In this document: in pieces, positions 22,443 through 30,370 of the stretch
Numbering within the stretch: the first letter of the stretch is position 1
Layout of the letters: each line of letters starts with the position of its first letter
Assembly (NCBI GenBank): GCA_031553005.1
Contig: JAVBMA010000035.1
Span: 1 to 35,180, forward strand
Source: RGIG9379 sp031553005
GTDB lineage: Bacteria > Bacteroidota > Bacteroidia > Bacteroidales > Paludibacteraceae
Direction: 5' to 3'
Length of the DNA: 35,180 bases
Program-made: the position numbers and the translations under genes
The notes under the pieces: model-generated
Told to the model about the DNA's origin: nothing
The model's input: the letters and a program-made list of their open reading frames with translations, nothing else
Database searches by the model: none

Positions 22443-23684
22443 ATGAAAACAATTAGAACTGTTAGCTTTCCATTATTGTTAAGCTTGATTTTATCTTTAG
22501 CTTTTGTGACATGCAAAAAAGATGACAAGGATACACCTTCTGCATCTACGCCCGCATCTACAACATCTACTGTTTTTAGTATCGAAAACGCCATCTATCA
22601 TGAAAAGGGCAATTTACCAGAGGGAAGTACTCCTCTTATTAATGATTTGACAATCAATAGTACCGTAATTAACGGAGGTTCATCGATTGTTTCTTTTACT
22701 TCTCCTCAGAAAATAAAAACAGCATTTGTTACCGTAAAGGGAATGGATGGTTATTATCAATATGATTTTAATGACGAAGGTGGTTCTTTACGTTCTGCTA
22801 CTTCATTGTATTATTATGAACTGGTATTGCTTATATCCCAACAATTGAAAGAAGAGGGATTTGTAATTTCAATATCTTGTATAGCCGAGAATGGCGACTG
22901 TAGTGCTTCTGTAAATACAGAAAAAATCAAGCTGGTGGAAGTCGGAACCGGAACTCTTCAGGTGAGTTTGTCATGGGATCAGTTTGATGATGTTGACTTA
23001 CATCTTTTGGAACCGAACGGAAATGAAATTTTTTATGCAAACCGGACCTTTATGCAATCCCCGGATGAGATGGAGAAATCATTATTTGAGTTTGGTTGTT
23101 ACTTAGTGAAAAAATACACTTCACATAATGTATCATCATTAGTATATACAAATGACGATGATTGGTTTATACTTAATAAGTATATGGAAGATCTTCCATT
23201 TACTACATATAGTACTACATATAGTATGGAATATATGGATTTCATAACGGAGAGACAGCTTGGATCTAATATGGGATATCTTGATTTGGATTCCAATCCC
23301 GGATGTTTTTTGGATAAAGTTAACAATGAAAATATAACTTATGGAAAAGAACCAGTGGAAGGTTTATATTATGTAGCTGTTAATTTGTATAAAAAATGTG
23401 ATTTATCCAAACAGGGAGCGAAATATTCGGTTACTGTTAATTATAAAGGACAGCCAATAACGATATCCGACAAACAGGCAGGACAGTTTGATGCCGACGA
23501 TCAAGGAAATTACGATAATTCAAGCCAATATCATGTAATAGGTGCATTTTATATTGATGCATCTGGTATAAGACCGGTTGCAGTTACAGATAACCCTTTT
23601 AAAACATTTGGCTATTGGGAAGATCTTAGAAGTACGCAAACTAATGCTAAAGCTGAGTTCTTCAAAAAATTAAAAAAAAGATAA
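22443..23684 (+). CDS. Lipoprotein with DUF2135-like domain, function unknown
   Basis: 413 residues. Lipobox LAFVTC with acylated Cys 24, then a Lys/Asp and Ser/Thr-Pro tether (KKDDKDTPSASTPASTTST). A beta-sandwich module (about 40-165) precedes a block with VSLSWDQFDDVDLHLLEPNGNE (about 173-195, quoted in part), which has the [LS]W-x-x-x-x-DVDLH-x-x-[ED]PNG signature of DUF2135/YfaP-like domains. The later LDLDSNPGCFL and EGLYYVAVNLY segments fit the same domain, which is usually found in secreted or surface proteins. Residues about 215-280 look like an insertion into it. It stands alone between miaA and the SPOR gene, with its own promoter candidate and a very long palindromic terminator. 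Confidence 0.68.
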   Translation: MKTIRTVSFPLLLSLILSLAFVTCKKDDKDTPSASTPASTTSTVFSIENAIYHEKGNLPEGSTPLINDLTINSTVINGGSSIVSFTSPQKIKTAFVTVKGMDGYYQYDFNDEGGSLRSATSLYYYELVLLISQQLKEEGFVISISCIAENGDCSASVNTEKIKLVEVGTGTLQVSLSWDQFDDVDLHLLEPNGNEIFYANRTFMQSPDEMEKSLFEFGCYLVKKYTSHNVSSLVYTNDDDWFILNKYMEDLPFTTYSTTYSMEYMDFITERQLGSNMGYLDLDSNPGCFLDKVNNENITYGKEPVEGLYYVAVNLYKKCDLSKQGAKYSVTVNYKGQPITISDKQAGQFDADDQGNYDNSSQYHVIGAFYIDASGIRPVAVTDNPFKTFGYWEDLRSTQTNAKAEFFKKLKKR

Positions 23685-23727
23685 CCGAGGCTTTATAAAC
23701 TGAGAAAAACAAAGATTTTTCTCACGG

Positions 23728-23786
23728 AAATGTGTCAAAAGACCGAAATTTTTTGCAAAAAATTTCGGTCTTTTGACACATTTTTA
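23728..23786 (+). terminator. 56-bp perfect palindrome acting as terminator of the lipoprotein gene
   Basis: 23728-23783 is its own reverse complement: arms AAATGTGTCAAAAGACCG and so on meet at TTTTTTGCAAAAAA with no spacer, followed by more U (to 23785). It lies 43 bp after the lipoprotein stop codon. The stem of up to 28 bp is far longer than a terminator needs, and it could work in both directions. Confidence 0.75.
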
Positions 23787-23897
23787 TATGATGCTTGTTC
23801 TCATACCACTTATATTTTGATCTGCGTTGTATATTCAAATGTCAAATGCAAAACTTTAAAGCCGTAGACACGAAGTATAAATCTCAATGAAAATACC

Positions 23898-23905
23898 TAT
23901 CTTTG
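23898..23905 (+). promoter_or_regulatory. -7 promoter box for the SPOR protein gene
   Basis: TATCTTTG, full match to TAnnTTTG, 33 bp upstream of the ATG at 23939. A longer TTG-started frame at 23903 would begin inside this box and is therefore rejected. Confidence 0.6.
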
Positions 23906-23938
23906 TACCTTATAATTTTTATATTTTTCAGACAGCAT

Positions 23939-24424
23939 ATGAGACCGATATTTTGTTTATTCGTAGGATTTGTTTTTTCGGCTGCTACTTTTGCACAGAC
24001 AACAACACAGGAGCATCCTGATATTTTTGATGATCTGGCTAAAAAAGAGGTGGGGCAGGGTACAGTAACTGTTCACCAGAACTCAAGGATGAATGTATTG
24101 TTGGATAAAAAAGCTGTTGCAAACGAAGGCAAGAAATATATCTACATATCCGGATATCGCGTTCAGGTTTATATGGAAAATAGCCAAAAGCAGTCTAAAG
24201 CCGGAGCATTCGAAAGAGAAAAACGGATAAAGGAGAAGTTTCCTGAACTTACAACTTATGTATCCTTTACTTCACCTTTCTGGAAGTTGAAGGTCGGAGA
24301 TTTCCGTACGCATACAGATGCATTGGTGCTGGCTAAAAGCCTGAAGTCGGAGTTCCCTGATATGAGTGGCGAGATAATCATTGTACGTGATGACGAAGTA
24401 CGTGATCCGGAATTGGAGAAGTGA
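23939..24424 (+). CDS. SPOR domain-containing periplasmic protein
   Basis: 161 residues from ATG at 23939. Signal peptide 1-19 (MRPIFCLFVGFVFSAATFA). After a linker, residues about 75-152 form a SPOR domain: GYRVQVYMENSQKQSKAGAF, then FWKLKVGDFRTHTDALVLAKSLKSEFP in two parts, then EIIIVRDDEV. SPOR domains bind denuded glycan strands at division sites. An in-frame TTG start at 23903 would overlap the promoter box and is not used. It is 122 bp before folE, with a dispersed repeat in that gap; SPOR genes before folE are common in Bacteroidales. Confidence 0.85.
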   Translation: MRPIFCLFVGFVFSAATFAQTTTQEHPDIFDDLAKKEVGQGTVTVHQNSRMNVLLDKKAVANEGKKYIYISGYRVQVYMENSQKQSKAGAFEREKRIKEKFPELTTYVSFTSPFWKLKVGDFRTHTDALVLAKSLKSEFPDMSGEIIIVRDDEVRDPELEK

Positions 24425-24430
24425 TTTTGT

Positions 24431-24545
24431 TAAAGTTGGAAGTTGAAAAGTGAGAGTTGAAAGTTAGTTTATAAATCTGAGAATCTGTTCGGTATGAAGA
24501 TACCGGGTTCTTTTGTGATAAAAATTTAAAATAGTATCTAATAGA
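24431..24545 (+). repeat. Dispersed intergenic repeat, copy 2 (SPOR-folE gap)
   Basis: TAAAGTTGGAAGTTGAAAAG, then TGAGAGTTGAAAGTTAGTTT and ATAAATCTGAGAATCTGTTC and a T-rich end. GTTGAAAGTTAGTTTATAAAT is shared exactly with the copy at 26316-26425, and the next 60 bp are alignable with substitutions. The repeat ends next to the folE start codon. Confidence 0.6.
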
Positions 24546-24546
24546 T

Positions 24547-25146
24547 ATGCCAGAGATAAAACCGTGGGAATTGGCTAAATATCCGGAAGAAGAAACTACG
24601 GAAGCGTTAATTCCGCTATACAAACAAGCAATAACCCTTTTGGGAGAGGATACCTCGCGCGAAGGGTTGGTGAAGACTCCGGAGAGAGTTGCCAAAGCAA
24701 TGCAATTTTTAACCTATGGCTATAAACTTGATCCGTGTGATGTTTTAAGATCTGCCATTTTCGAAGAAGAATACCGCCAAATGGTTATTGTGAAAGACAT
24801 TGATTTTTTCTCTCTTTGCGAACACCACATGCTCCCTTTCTTTGGAAAAACCCATGTAGCATATATTCCTAATAAAAAGATAACCGGATTGAGCAAAATT
24901 GCCCGGGTAGTGGAGATTCTTTCACGCAGGTTGCAGATTCAGGAGAGATTGACTACACAAATAAAAGATTGCATTCAGGAAACATTGAATCCGTTAGGAG
25001 TGATGGTTGTGATAGAAGCCCAACACATGTGTATGCAAATGCGGGGAGTCCAGAAAATGCATTCGGTGACAACAACCTCCGATTTTACCGGAATATTTAA
25101 TACCGCTAAGACAAGAGAAGAATTTATAAGCCTAATAGGCAAGTAA
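24547..25146 (+). CDS. folE: GTP cyclohydrolase I
   Basis: 199 residues. Zinc ligands C91 and H94 in SLCEHHMLPFFG and C162 in QHMCMQMRGV, and the conserved His H160 and H93. The GLSKIARVVEILSRRLQIQERLT block (114-136, in part) is diagnostic for FolE. It converts GTP to 7,8-dihydroneopterin triphosphate, first step of folate (and queuosine precursor) synthesis, as a homodecamer. The start codon sits right after a dispersed repeat copy. A strong terminator shared with the convergent msrBA gene follows. Confidence 0.97.
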   Translation: MPEIKPWELAKYPEEETTEALIPLYKQAITLLGEDTSREGLVKTPERVAKAMQFLTYGYKLDPCDVLRSAIFEEEYRQMVIVKDIDFFSLCEHHMLPFFGKTHVAYIPNKKITGLSKIARVVEILSRRLQIQERLTTQIKDCIQETLNPLGVMVVIEAQHMCMQMRGVQKMHSVTTTSDFTGIFNTAKTREEFISLIGK

Positions 25147-25188
25147 AAAAACAATAATTTCCGTAAAGGAAAATTTGAAAATCATTTG

Positions 25189-25242
25189 AATAAAGAGAAA
25201 GCCTTTAGTTCCTAAAAACTAAGGGCTTTCTCTTTATTTTAT
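25189..25242. terminator. Bidirectional terminator between folE and msrBA
   Basis: A 21-bp stem (25189-25209 with 25218-25238) with one G-U pair and an 8-nt loop, bordered by A-rich sequence on the left and TTTT on the right. It can end both the plus-strand folE transcript and the minus-strand msrBA transcript. Confidence 0.88.
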
Positions 25243-25266
25243 ATTTCCGGCTCATCTTCTGCCGGA

Positions 25267-26160
25267 TCAGACGGGAAAGGGAAAACGCCTTTTGGGCCTG
25301 GGTAAATATTCAAAATCATCATTATCAAAAATTTTCCGGTACGAATGGCAATATGGGCTGCCATTCCTTTTTTCATAATATTTTTGATGGTAATTTTCTG
25401 CCGGCCAGAATGTGCTATAACTTTCAATTGAAGTTGCTACACGAAAACCCATTTTGATCAATGACGCTTTATACTTATTCGCAATCTCCTGCTGCTCAGG
25501 GTTCATATAGTAGATTACCGAGCGGTATTGAGGACCAATGTCCGGCCCTTGCCCATTTATTTGCGTAAAGTCATGCGTTTCAAAAAATAAGCGCACGAGG
25601 TTTTTGTAAGAAGTTGTTTTCGGATCGAAAATAACACGTGTGGTTTCTACGAATTTAGTTTTTCCGGTAACCACCTCGCGATAAGAAGGACTTGATTCAC
25701 TTCCTCCCATAAATCCAACCGTTGTATCTAACACTCCTTTTGCTTTTTGGAAAAAATATTCAGTTCCCCAGAAACAACCGGATGCAAAGTAAGCCGTTTC
25801 AGCCGGAATAAAATCCAAAGAGATTGAATTGACACAATGCCTTGTATTTTTAGAAGTGAAATTTTCACCGGTAAAAACATGCCCCAGATGTCCGTTGCAG
25901 TTATTGCAAATTATTTCTGTACGGCTTCCGTCCTCGTCCGGTTGCTTTTTTACCGCACCGGCTACTTCATCATCAAAAGCAGGCCAGCCGCATCCCGAAT
26001 CAAATTTGTCGGCAGACCGGTAGAGTGGGGCTCCGCACTGTTTACAAACATAGATTCCGTTTCTTTTATTGTATAAAAAACTGCCACTGAAAGGAACCTC
26101 TGTTCCTTTATGGATAATAACTGCTGTTTCTTCCGGAGTAAGATTTTTTAGCTTATGCAT
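25267..26160 (-). CDS. msrBA: Bifunctional methionine sulfoxide reductase B/A fusion
   Basis: 297 residues. MsrB domain first (about 5-118): zinc CxxC pairs C39/C42 and C85/C88, GCGWPAF (56-62) and catalytic C109 in RHCVNS, reducing the R form of methionine sulfoxide. MsrA domain second (about 121-290): catalytic C129 in ASGCFWG, GFMGG, then PQYRSVIYY, reducing the S form. The B-then-A order is the one seen in Bacteroides-type fusions. No signal peptide, so it repairs cytosolic proteins. Convergent with folE across a shared terminator. An in-frame internal start would remove the zinc site, so the ATG at 26160 is used. No clear promoter box upstream. Confidence 0.96.
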   Translation of the reverse strand: MHKLKNLTPEETAVIIHKGTEVPFSGSFLYNKRNGIYVCKQCGAPLYRSADKFDSGCGWPAFDDEVAGAVKKQPDEDGSRTEIICNNCNGHLGHVFTGENFTSKNTRHCVNSISLDFIPAETAYFASGCFWGTEYFFQKAKGVLDTTVGFMGGSESSPSYREVVTGKTKFVETTRVIFDPKTTSYKNLVRLFFETHDFTQINGQGPDIGPQYRSVIYYMNPEQQEIANKYKASLIKMGFRVATSIESYSTFWPAENYHQKYYEKRNGSPYCHSYRKIFDNDDFEYLPRPKRRFPFPV

Positions 26161-26315
26161 GAATATCGGTTTTAAACTGAAAAAATGATAAACATTTATA
26201 TGTGTTTATGCAAACTTGTTTCTATTTGTAACAGAAGAACAACGTATAGATACATTTGTTCAAGCAGGGGAGGGGTATTTTACTTAATAAAAATAGAAAA
26301 TATTCTAGAATTAGG

Positions 26316-26425
26316 GGCGTGGAAAGTTGAAAGGTGATAATTGAAAGTTGAAAGTTAGTTTATAAATATGAAAATTTGTCTGGATTGAGGAAATCTGATT
26401 TTTTTTTGAATAAGAATTTTAGGCA
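26316..26425 (+). repeat. Dispersed intergenic repeat, copy 3 (msrBA-CPBP gap)
   Basis: GTGGAAAGTTGAAAGGTGAT, AATTGAAAGTTGAAAGTTAG, TTTATAAAT and a tail with GATTTTTTTTTGAATAAG and AATTTTAGGCAGTTT. The heptad part matches copy 2 and the tail matches copy 1. The last bases overlap the stop codon of the CPBP gene at 26419-26421, so the element may have supplied that stop. Confidence 0.6.
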
Positions 26426-27303
26426 GTTTCATTTTCTTTTTTTTTGCTGATTTTCCATATCATAACCGTGAACAATGCGAATAATAAAACGCCTCCGATT
26501 AGCCACAACGGAGATCCAGTTACACCTATGGTATCCAAGTCATAATTGTTTTGTTCTTCTTTCAGAAAGAAGTAGAATAGAACTATGATGGCATTATTGG
26601 TAAAATGGGCAGTTACCGGCACCCAAATAGATTTGCTCCAAATCAACAAATACCCGAAATAAGCTCCTAAAAGCAGACGGGGAATAAATCCGTAAAATTG
26701 AAAATGTATAGCGCTAAACAAGAATGCAGTTATCCAAACAGCCAGAAATTTATTATTCAGGTTTTTGGCAAAACTATTTAGAATAACGCCTCTGAACAAA
26801 AGTTCTTCGCCTATTCCCGGAATAATAGCCATGACAAGCATATTAAGAGCTAATCCGCTGAAAGAATCTCCGGAAGCCAATAACAATTCGCTTAATCCTG
26901 TAACTTTTTCTTCATAAGCCCTTAAAATTTCTTCTATGGATTTCAATGATTCCGGCAAACAGATTTGATTGTTTAAATCGCCCAGGAAATTGATTATAGG
27001 AATAGCTGCGCAAGTATTCAGAATTGCCAGTATTACAATTGTGACCGGAGGCTTCCGAAACGATAAGAACTGCCGGATATTACTGCTAAAGAGGTAAGCC
27101 AATATAAAAGAAGCACAAATAAACATGCCTGTAGCTGAAAATAGCTGAGTCCACTTTAATGTAAGAATCTCGTCGGTGATATGGAAAAGATATAATACCC
27201 CGTAGCTTATTCCCATAAACAGGATACTTAAAAACAACGGAATAAGTATAATAAAAACACCTTTGACCCAAAGCGAATCTTTCTCAAAAAGAGCTTTTAA
27301 CAT
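26419..27303 (-). CDS. CPBP family intramembrane metalloprotease
   Basis: 294 residues with seven to eight hydrophobic segments. The CAAX-protease (CPBP/ABI) motifs are present: motif 1 EELLFRG with E166, E167 and R171; motif 2 with FSAIHFQFYG, H200; motif 3 with TAHFTNNAI, H233. These residues form the glutamate-type intramembrane active site seen in Rce1. Bacterial members are of varied or unknown role (peptide maturation, immunity). The start overlaps the recX stop by 7 bp (ATGTTAA), so the two genes are translationally coupled. The last codons abut a dispersed repeat. Confidence 0.9.
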   Translation of the reverse strand: MLKALFEKDSLWVKGVFIILIPLFLSILFMGISYGVLYLFHITDEILTLKWTQLFSATGMFICASFILAYLFSSNIRQFLSFRKPPVTIVILAILNTCAAIPIINFLGDLNNQICLPESLKSIEEILRAYEEKVTGLSELLLASGDSFSGLALNMLVMAIIPGIGEELLFRGVILNSFAKNLNNKFLAVWITAFLFSAIHFQFYGFIPRLLLGAYFGYLLIWSKSIWVPVTAHFTNNAIIVLFYFFLKEEQNNYDLDTIGVTGSPLWLIGGVLLFALFTVMIWKISKKKENETA

Positions 27304-27779
27304 ATTTCTTTTAATTTTAGAATTTCATCTATAGTCCTTAACACCAAATCATTTTCAAACCCCTTACTTATTCCAAAACGGTACAATTTCGCTTTAGCAT
27401 CATACAGGTTTTTGTATTTGATGCTTTTAAATTTGGAAGCAAGCAATGACTTTAATTGTTCGGAATAATCTTCAGAACTGATATTTTTAATCGCTTCAGC
27501 AATAACCTCCGGAGAGATTCCCTTATTTTTTAAAGCAAAAGCAATTTTGGACTTTCCCCATTTAGCGAAACGATGCTTATCTTGTACGAAAAAACGGGTA
27601 AAACGAATTTCATCCAAATACTTTTCCGCTTTCAAAAAAGAGATAATTTTTTCTATATCTACATTAGAAAGTTGCCATTCATACAATTTCTTCCGTATAT
27701 CCTGTTCACACTTCTCCGACAGAGAACAAAGCCTCATTGTTCTGGAAAGCGCCTCCTGATAGTCAATAATCTTATCCAT
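27297..27779 (-). CDS. recX: Regulatory protein RecX
   Basis: 160 residues, all-helical three-repeat RecX fold: RTMRLCSLSEKCEQDIRKKL (about 14-33, in part), LKAEKYLDEIRFTRFFVQDKHRFAKWG, then KIAFALKNKGISPEVIAEAI. RecX binds RecA filaments and limits their activity. Length fits the family. It is coupled to the CPBP protease gene; no functional link between the two is known. A TATCTTCG box on the minus strand at 27787-27794 may be its promoter. recA is not in the window. Confidence 0.93.
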   Translation of the reverse strand: MDKIIDYQEALSRTMRLCSLSEKCEQDIRKKLYEWQLSNVDIEKIISFLKAEKYLDEIRFTRFFVQDKHRFAKWGKSKIAFALKNKGISPEVIAEAIKNISSEDYSEQLKSLLASKFKSIKYKNLYDAKAKLYRFGISKGFENDLVLRTIDEILKLKEIC

Positions 27780-27786
27780 ATCAAAT

Positions 27787-27794
27787 CGAAGATA
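27787..27794 (-). promoter_or_regulatory. Candidate -7 box for recX
   Basis: TATCTTCG on the minus strand, one step from TAnnTTTG, but only 8 bp upstream of the start codon, so a transcript from it would be nearly leaderless. Weak call. Confidence 0.25.
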
Positions 27795-27904
27795 TATTTA
27801 TAAGTGCTTGGTCAAAATTAGTATTTGTTATTTCGATTGTAATTAATAGTAAGTAATTGCAAATATTTAATGACATATTTTTAAACATTTATTCTCTCAT
27901 TTAT

Positions 27905-27956
27905 AGGCTAACAACTTGCAATTTATCACTTATCACTAATAACTTATAACTACTTA
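27905..27956 (-). repeat. TTATTAGTGATAAGTGATAA-type short repeat tract
   Basis: On the minus strand it reads AGTTATAAGTTATTAGTGAT and then AAGTGATAAATTGCAAGTTG. Units of ATAAGT(G/T) recur, as in ACAAGTTATTAGTAAATAG at about 6979-6997 and AGTTATAAGTTAAGGTTATT at about 8926-8945. It seems a second family of small heptad-like intergenic repeats. Confidence 0.45.
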
Positions 27957-28043
27957 ATCGTAGAAACTAATTTCGGACATATACTTATCACATATTTCTT
28001 GAACTTTATAAAGCGGATATTCCAGCTTTATTGTCCACTTGAT

Positions 28044-28901
28044 TTATCTTGTTGCCCGGATCATCCTTTCTCTGCCGAAAATATCCTTTCTTAATGTAAT
28101 ATCCCGGTATCCCAGAGAAGATAATAACTCAACGGTTTCTTTTCCCAAAGCCTCATTTATCTCAAGGAAGAGCCTACCTTCTTTTTTTAACCGCTCTTTA
28201 CCAAACAAAGCTATCGCCCTGTAAAAAAGCAAAGGATCATTGTCCGGAACAAATAAAGCAAGATGAGGCTCATATTCCAGTACATTCTGTAACATACTCT
28301 CTTTTTCCTGTTCACGGACATAAGGAGGATTGCTGACTATGATATCAAAAATATCATCAGCACAAATATTATTGGCTTTTAGTATATCACCCTGAATAAA
28401 TTCTACCGGGCAATCGTTTCTTTTTGCGTTCCTTTTCGCAACCTCCAATGCCGCAACAGATATATCGACAGCAGAGACAGAGAAGGATTCCAGAAATTTT
28501 GCAGTTGAAACAGCAATGCATCCGCTTCCGGTTCCGATATCCAATAAACTCCCGCTTTGTCCGGAATAACCGGAAATAATCCATTCCACTAACTCTTCTG
28601 TTTCCGGACGCGGAATCAGTACGGACGAATTCACATAAAAAGGCAGTCCATAGAACTCACACTCTTCTAATATATACTGGATAGGCTCCATTGCCTGCAA
28701 TCTGGCAAGAATCATATTCAACCGCTCTTCTTGTTCGTAAGAGAGCACAAATGCCGGATTAACCAGTAAAGCAGATTTGGAGTAGCCCGTTACTTCTTTT
28801 ATAGATTGAAAAAAAAGAGCCTGAATCTCTTTTTTATCATAAAACTTGGGTAAGCTATTAAAAAACTTCTCTTTCAATTGTTTCATAACTAACTTACTCA
28901 T
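28044..28901 (-). CDS. prmC: Peptide chain release factor N5-glutamine methyltransferase PrmC
   Basis: 285 residues. N-terminal helical domain (about 1-95), then the Rossmann SAM domain with DIGTGSG (121-127) and the NPPY active-site motif at 191-194 (IVSNPPYVREQE). It methylates the Gln of the GGQ motif in RF1 and RF2, raising termination efficiency. ATG at 28901 overlaps the stop of the AI-2E-type transporter gene by 8 bp, so the two are coupled; an alternative ATG at 28886 would also give a complete protein. Confidence 0.95.
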   Translation of the reverse strand: MSKLVMKQLKEKFFNSLPKFYDKKEIQALFFQSIKEVTGYSKSALLVNPAFVLSYEQEERLNMILARLQAMEPIQYILEECEFYGLPFYVNSSVLIPRPETEELVEWIISGYSGQSGSLLDIGTGSGCIAVSTAKFLESFSVSAVDISVAALEVAKRNAKRNDCPVEFIQGDILKANNICADDIFDIIVSNPPYVREQEKESMLQNVLEYEPHLALFVPDNDPLLFYRAIALFGKERLKKEGRLFLEINEALGKETVELLSSLGYRDITLRKDIFGRERMIRATR

Positions 28902-30024
28902 TATTTTTATCTATTACCTTTTTTTTCTCAGGCAGAACAACAACAGTCGGTTCCGAAAGGATAAATTTTTTATAATAAGCGATAAGCAATGTTGTAGCCG
29001 GTAGCGCAATGATCATTCCCAACACACCGAGCAAAGTTCCCCAGATAGAGAGTGAAAGTAAAATTACCGCAGGATTCAACCCCATTGCTTTTCCCATTAT
29101 TTTAGGGACGAGGTATCCGTCTTGTATTATTTGTACAACTATATATACCAAAGCAAGAGAAATAAGCGACCACCAAGGAGATCCGCCTTTTTCAGCTACG
29201 TGCAGCAATGTCAGTATAATTGCCGGAGGTATACTTAATATCTGCATATAAGGTATTAAATTTAAAATTCCAAGAAGAAGACCCATTAATAAGGCTAGGG
29301 GAAGGTCTATAATTAAAAACCCAATGCAGAATAAAAGACCGACAATCATTGCCACCAATGCCTGTCCGCGATAATAACAACTCATGCCCGATTCGATATT
29401 CCTCATAAGCTCTGAGACAAACCCGCGCTGCTTTTCCGGTATCATAGAAATAAACCCTTTAGCTATTTTACGATAATCTTTTAGAATGAAAAAAAGATAT
29501 AACAATACAATAAAGACCAAAAAAATACTTATAATCACACTGAAAGAACCGGTTAAAATTTCCCAAGCATGGGGAAATAGTTCCCGGGCTATCTCCACAA
29601 TATTTTTATGATCGAAAAGATGTTCGACATTAGAAGCCGAAATAATGTATTGTAGAAAACTTTCCCAGTTGTGTGGAATTAGCCCACTGGTGTCGTTTTT
29701 AGCATAACTAAAAATAATGTCTTTAAGTTTTAAAATTTCTGAAATCAATATAGGTGTTAAAAAACAGATAGCGCTAATAATAACACCGATAATTATAACA
29801 AGAACAAATACAACAGAAAGTGCCCGGTTTTTTATATGAAGCTTGAAACGCACAAATTTTACCATCGGATAAATCAGATACGCCAGTAACCACGCAATAA
29901 AAAAAGGGAGTAATACTTGTTTAAAATAGTGGAGAGCGTAAATAATAGCTACCGTTATTATGGTCCCTATTATTAAGCGTATGACTCTGTCAAAGGTGAA
30001 TGGTTTGTAAAAAGAAGCATTCAT
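28894..30024 (-). CDS. AI-2E family transporter (PerM-like membrane protein)
   Basis: 376 residues with about seven to eight membrane helices, in the PerM/TqsA/UPF0118 layout: an N-terminal pair with FKQVLLPFFIAWLLAYLIYP, a soluble middle part (about 115-170), then LMGLLLGILNLIPYMQILS and a conserved C-terminal block GYLVPKIMGKAMGLNPAVILLSL (quoted in part). Members export AI-2 or move ions (Na+/H+); the substrate cannot be told from sequence. A TATCTTTG -7 box lies upstream at 30069-30076. Co-transcribed with prmC by overlap. Confidence 0.9.
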   Translation of the reverse strand: MNASFYKPFTFDRVIRLIIGTIITVAIIYALHYFKQVLLPFFIAWLLAYLIYPMVKFVRFKLHIKNRALSVVFVLVIIIGVIISAICFLTPILISEILKLKDIIFSYAKNDTSGLIPHNWESFLQYIISASNVEHLFDHKNIVEIARELFPHAWEILTGSFSVIISIFLVFIVLLYLFFILKDYRKIAKGFISMIPEKQRGFVSELMRNIESGMSCYYRGQALVAMIVGLLFCIGFLIIDLPLALLMGLLLGILNLIPYMQILSIPPAIILTLLHVAEKGGSPWWSLISLALVYIVVQIIQDGYLVPKIMGKAMGLNPAVILLSLSIWGTLLGVLGMIIALPATTLLIAYYKKFILSEPTVVVLPEKKKVIDKNNE

Positions 30025-30068
30025 TACATAAAAATTGAGTGAACAATAACATTATGATTTTCTGCACA

Positions 30069-30076
30069 CAAAGATA
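30069..30076 (-). promoter_or_regulatory. -7 promoter box for the transporter-prmC operon
   Basis: TATCTTTG on the minus strand, full match to TAnnTTTG, 45 bp upstream of the start at 30024. No TTTG at the usual -33 distance. Confidence 0.55.
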
Positions 30077-30254
30077 GACGATTTACTTATTTTCATATAT
30101 TTTATTTTGAAAAAGATTTGAATAAGGCTGGTATTCTGATATTTGCAGATATTTGAAGCAAATGTTCATTAACAGGATTCCCGTTTGACAGATATTTTAA
30201 GGCAATATATCCGGAAAAAAATAGTATTTCTTAAATTTTAATTCAGCAATCCTG

Positions 30255-30284
30255 TTTGAATATTTAAAAATATAAATAAATTTG
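30255..30284 (+). promoter_or_regulatory. Bacteroidota-type promoter for the 30371 gene and rsmI
   Basis: TTTG at 30255-30258 and TAAATTTG at 30277-30284, spaced by 18 nt, near the consensus. It lies 87 bp upstream of the start codon. Confidence 0.65.
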
Positions 30285-30370
30285 CAGGAAACCCTGTTAA
30301 AAGGGTATTTGCCGGAATGATGAAAATATGGAATTTTACGAAGTTTAATTATTGGTGTTAATCTTTCTCT

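Larger units (their letters stand above)
30025..30370. other. 346-bp divergent promoter region
   Basis: No gene seen. It holds a minus-strand -7 box (30069-30076) for the transporter-prmC operon and a plus-strand promoter (30255-30284) for the 30371 gene cluster. The rest has no clear repeat or hairpin. Confidence 0.55.

Noticed and set aside
23903..23938. Longer SPOR protein start at a TTG codon
   Set aside because: It would begin inside the -7 promoter box and put extra residues ahead of a well-formed signal peptide starting at 23939.
25239..25427. 62-codon minus-strand frame at the msrBA 3' end
   Set aside because: It overlaps the MsrA C-terminal coding region in another frame; the msrBA product is complete without it.
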